Assembly: GCA_021808195.1 (NCBI GenBank)
Contig: JAKBCE010000153.1
Location: 1-5,965 of the forward strand
Source of the DNA: Pseudomonadota bacterium
GTDB taxonomy: Bacteria; Pseudomonadota; Gammaproteobacteria; Steroidobacterales; Steroidobacteraceae
Direction of reading: 5' to 3'
Length of the DNA stretch: 5,965 nucleotides
Each line of letters opens with the position of its first letter. Within the stretch, counting starts at the first letter, position 1. The position numbers and the translations under genes are program-made. The notes beneath the pieces were generated by a model. The model was given only the letters and a program-made list of their open reading frames with translations. It was not told the origin of the DNA and searched no databases. This document shows, piece after piece, positions 5,946 through 5,965 of this stretch.

Positions 5946-5965
5946 GCCCGTGTCGATCGAGGCCG

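Overview
The window is GC-rich bacterial DNA. A metal-sensor c-di-GMP protein, a HipA-family kinase and an ISL3-type transposase remnant together fit a GC-rich proteobacterium (Pseudomonadota, possibly Gamma- or Betaproteobacteria). This is inferred from gene content and base use; no rRNA or tRNA gene is present to place it.

Layout. (1) Bases 1-41, minus strand: only the first 13 codons of a gene that runs off the left edge, with a good Shine-Dalgarno and a hydrophobic, signal-peptide-like N-terminus. (2) Bases 42-208: a divergent intergenic region with a perfect 12-bp inverted repeat (115-146) and a second GC-rich hairpin (151-174). (3) About 209-4027, plus strand: one very large gene of about 1270 codons that fills two thirds of the window. 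I read its product as bacteriohemerythrin - GAF - GGDEF - globin-type sensor - GAF - EAL - CZB-like zinc domain. (4) Bases 4028-4532: about 500 bp without a convincing intact gene, holding a decayed fragment of an ISL3-family transposase. (5) Bases 4533-5945 (open to the right edge), minus strand: a HipA-family Ser/Thr kinase with an unusually long N-terminus and no HipB antitoxin gene in view.

The big gene is the centre of interest. It carries residues for three different metal centres (non-haem di-iron, haem and zinc) on one chain with a diguanylate cyclase and a c-di-GMP phosphodiesterase. Both catalytic halves keep their key residues, and the GGDEF half keeps its RxxD inhibitory site. It looks like a single-protein hub that converts oxygen, NO or redox and possibly zinc cues into c-di-GMP turnover. 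The hipA-like gene is convergent with it and separated from it by the transposase scar. It has a less extreme codon bias and looks like accessory DNA acquired independently, not a functional partner.
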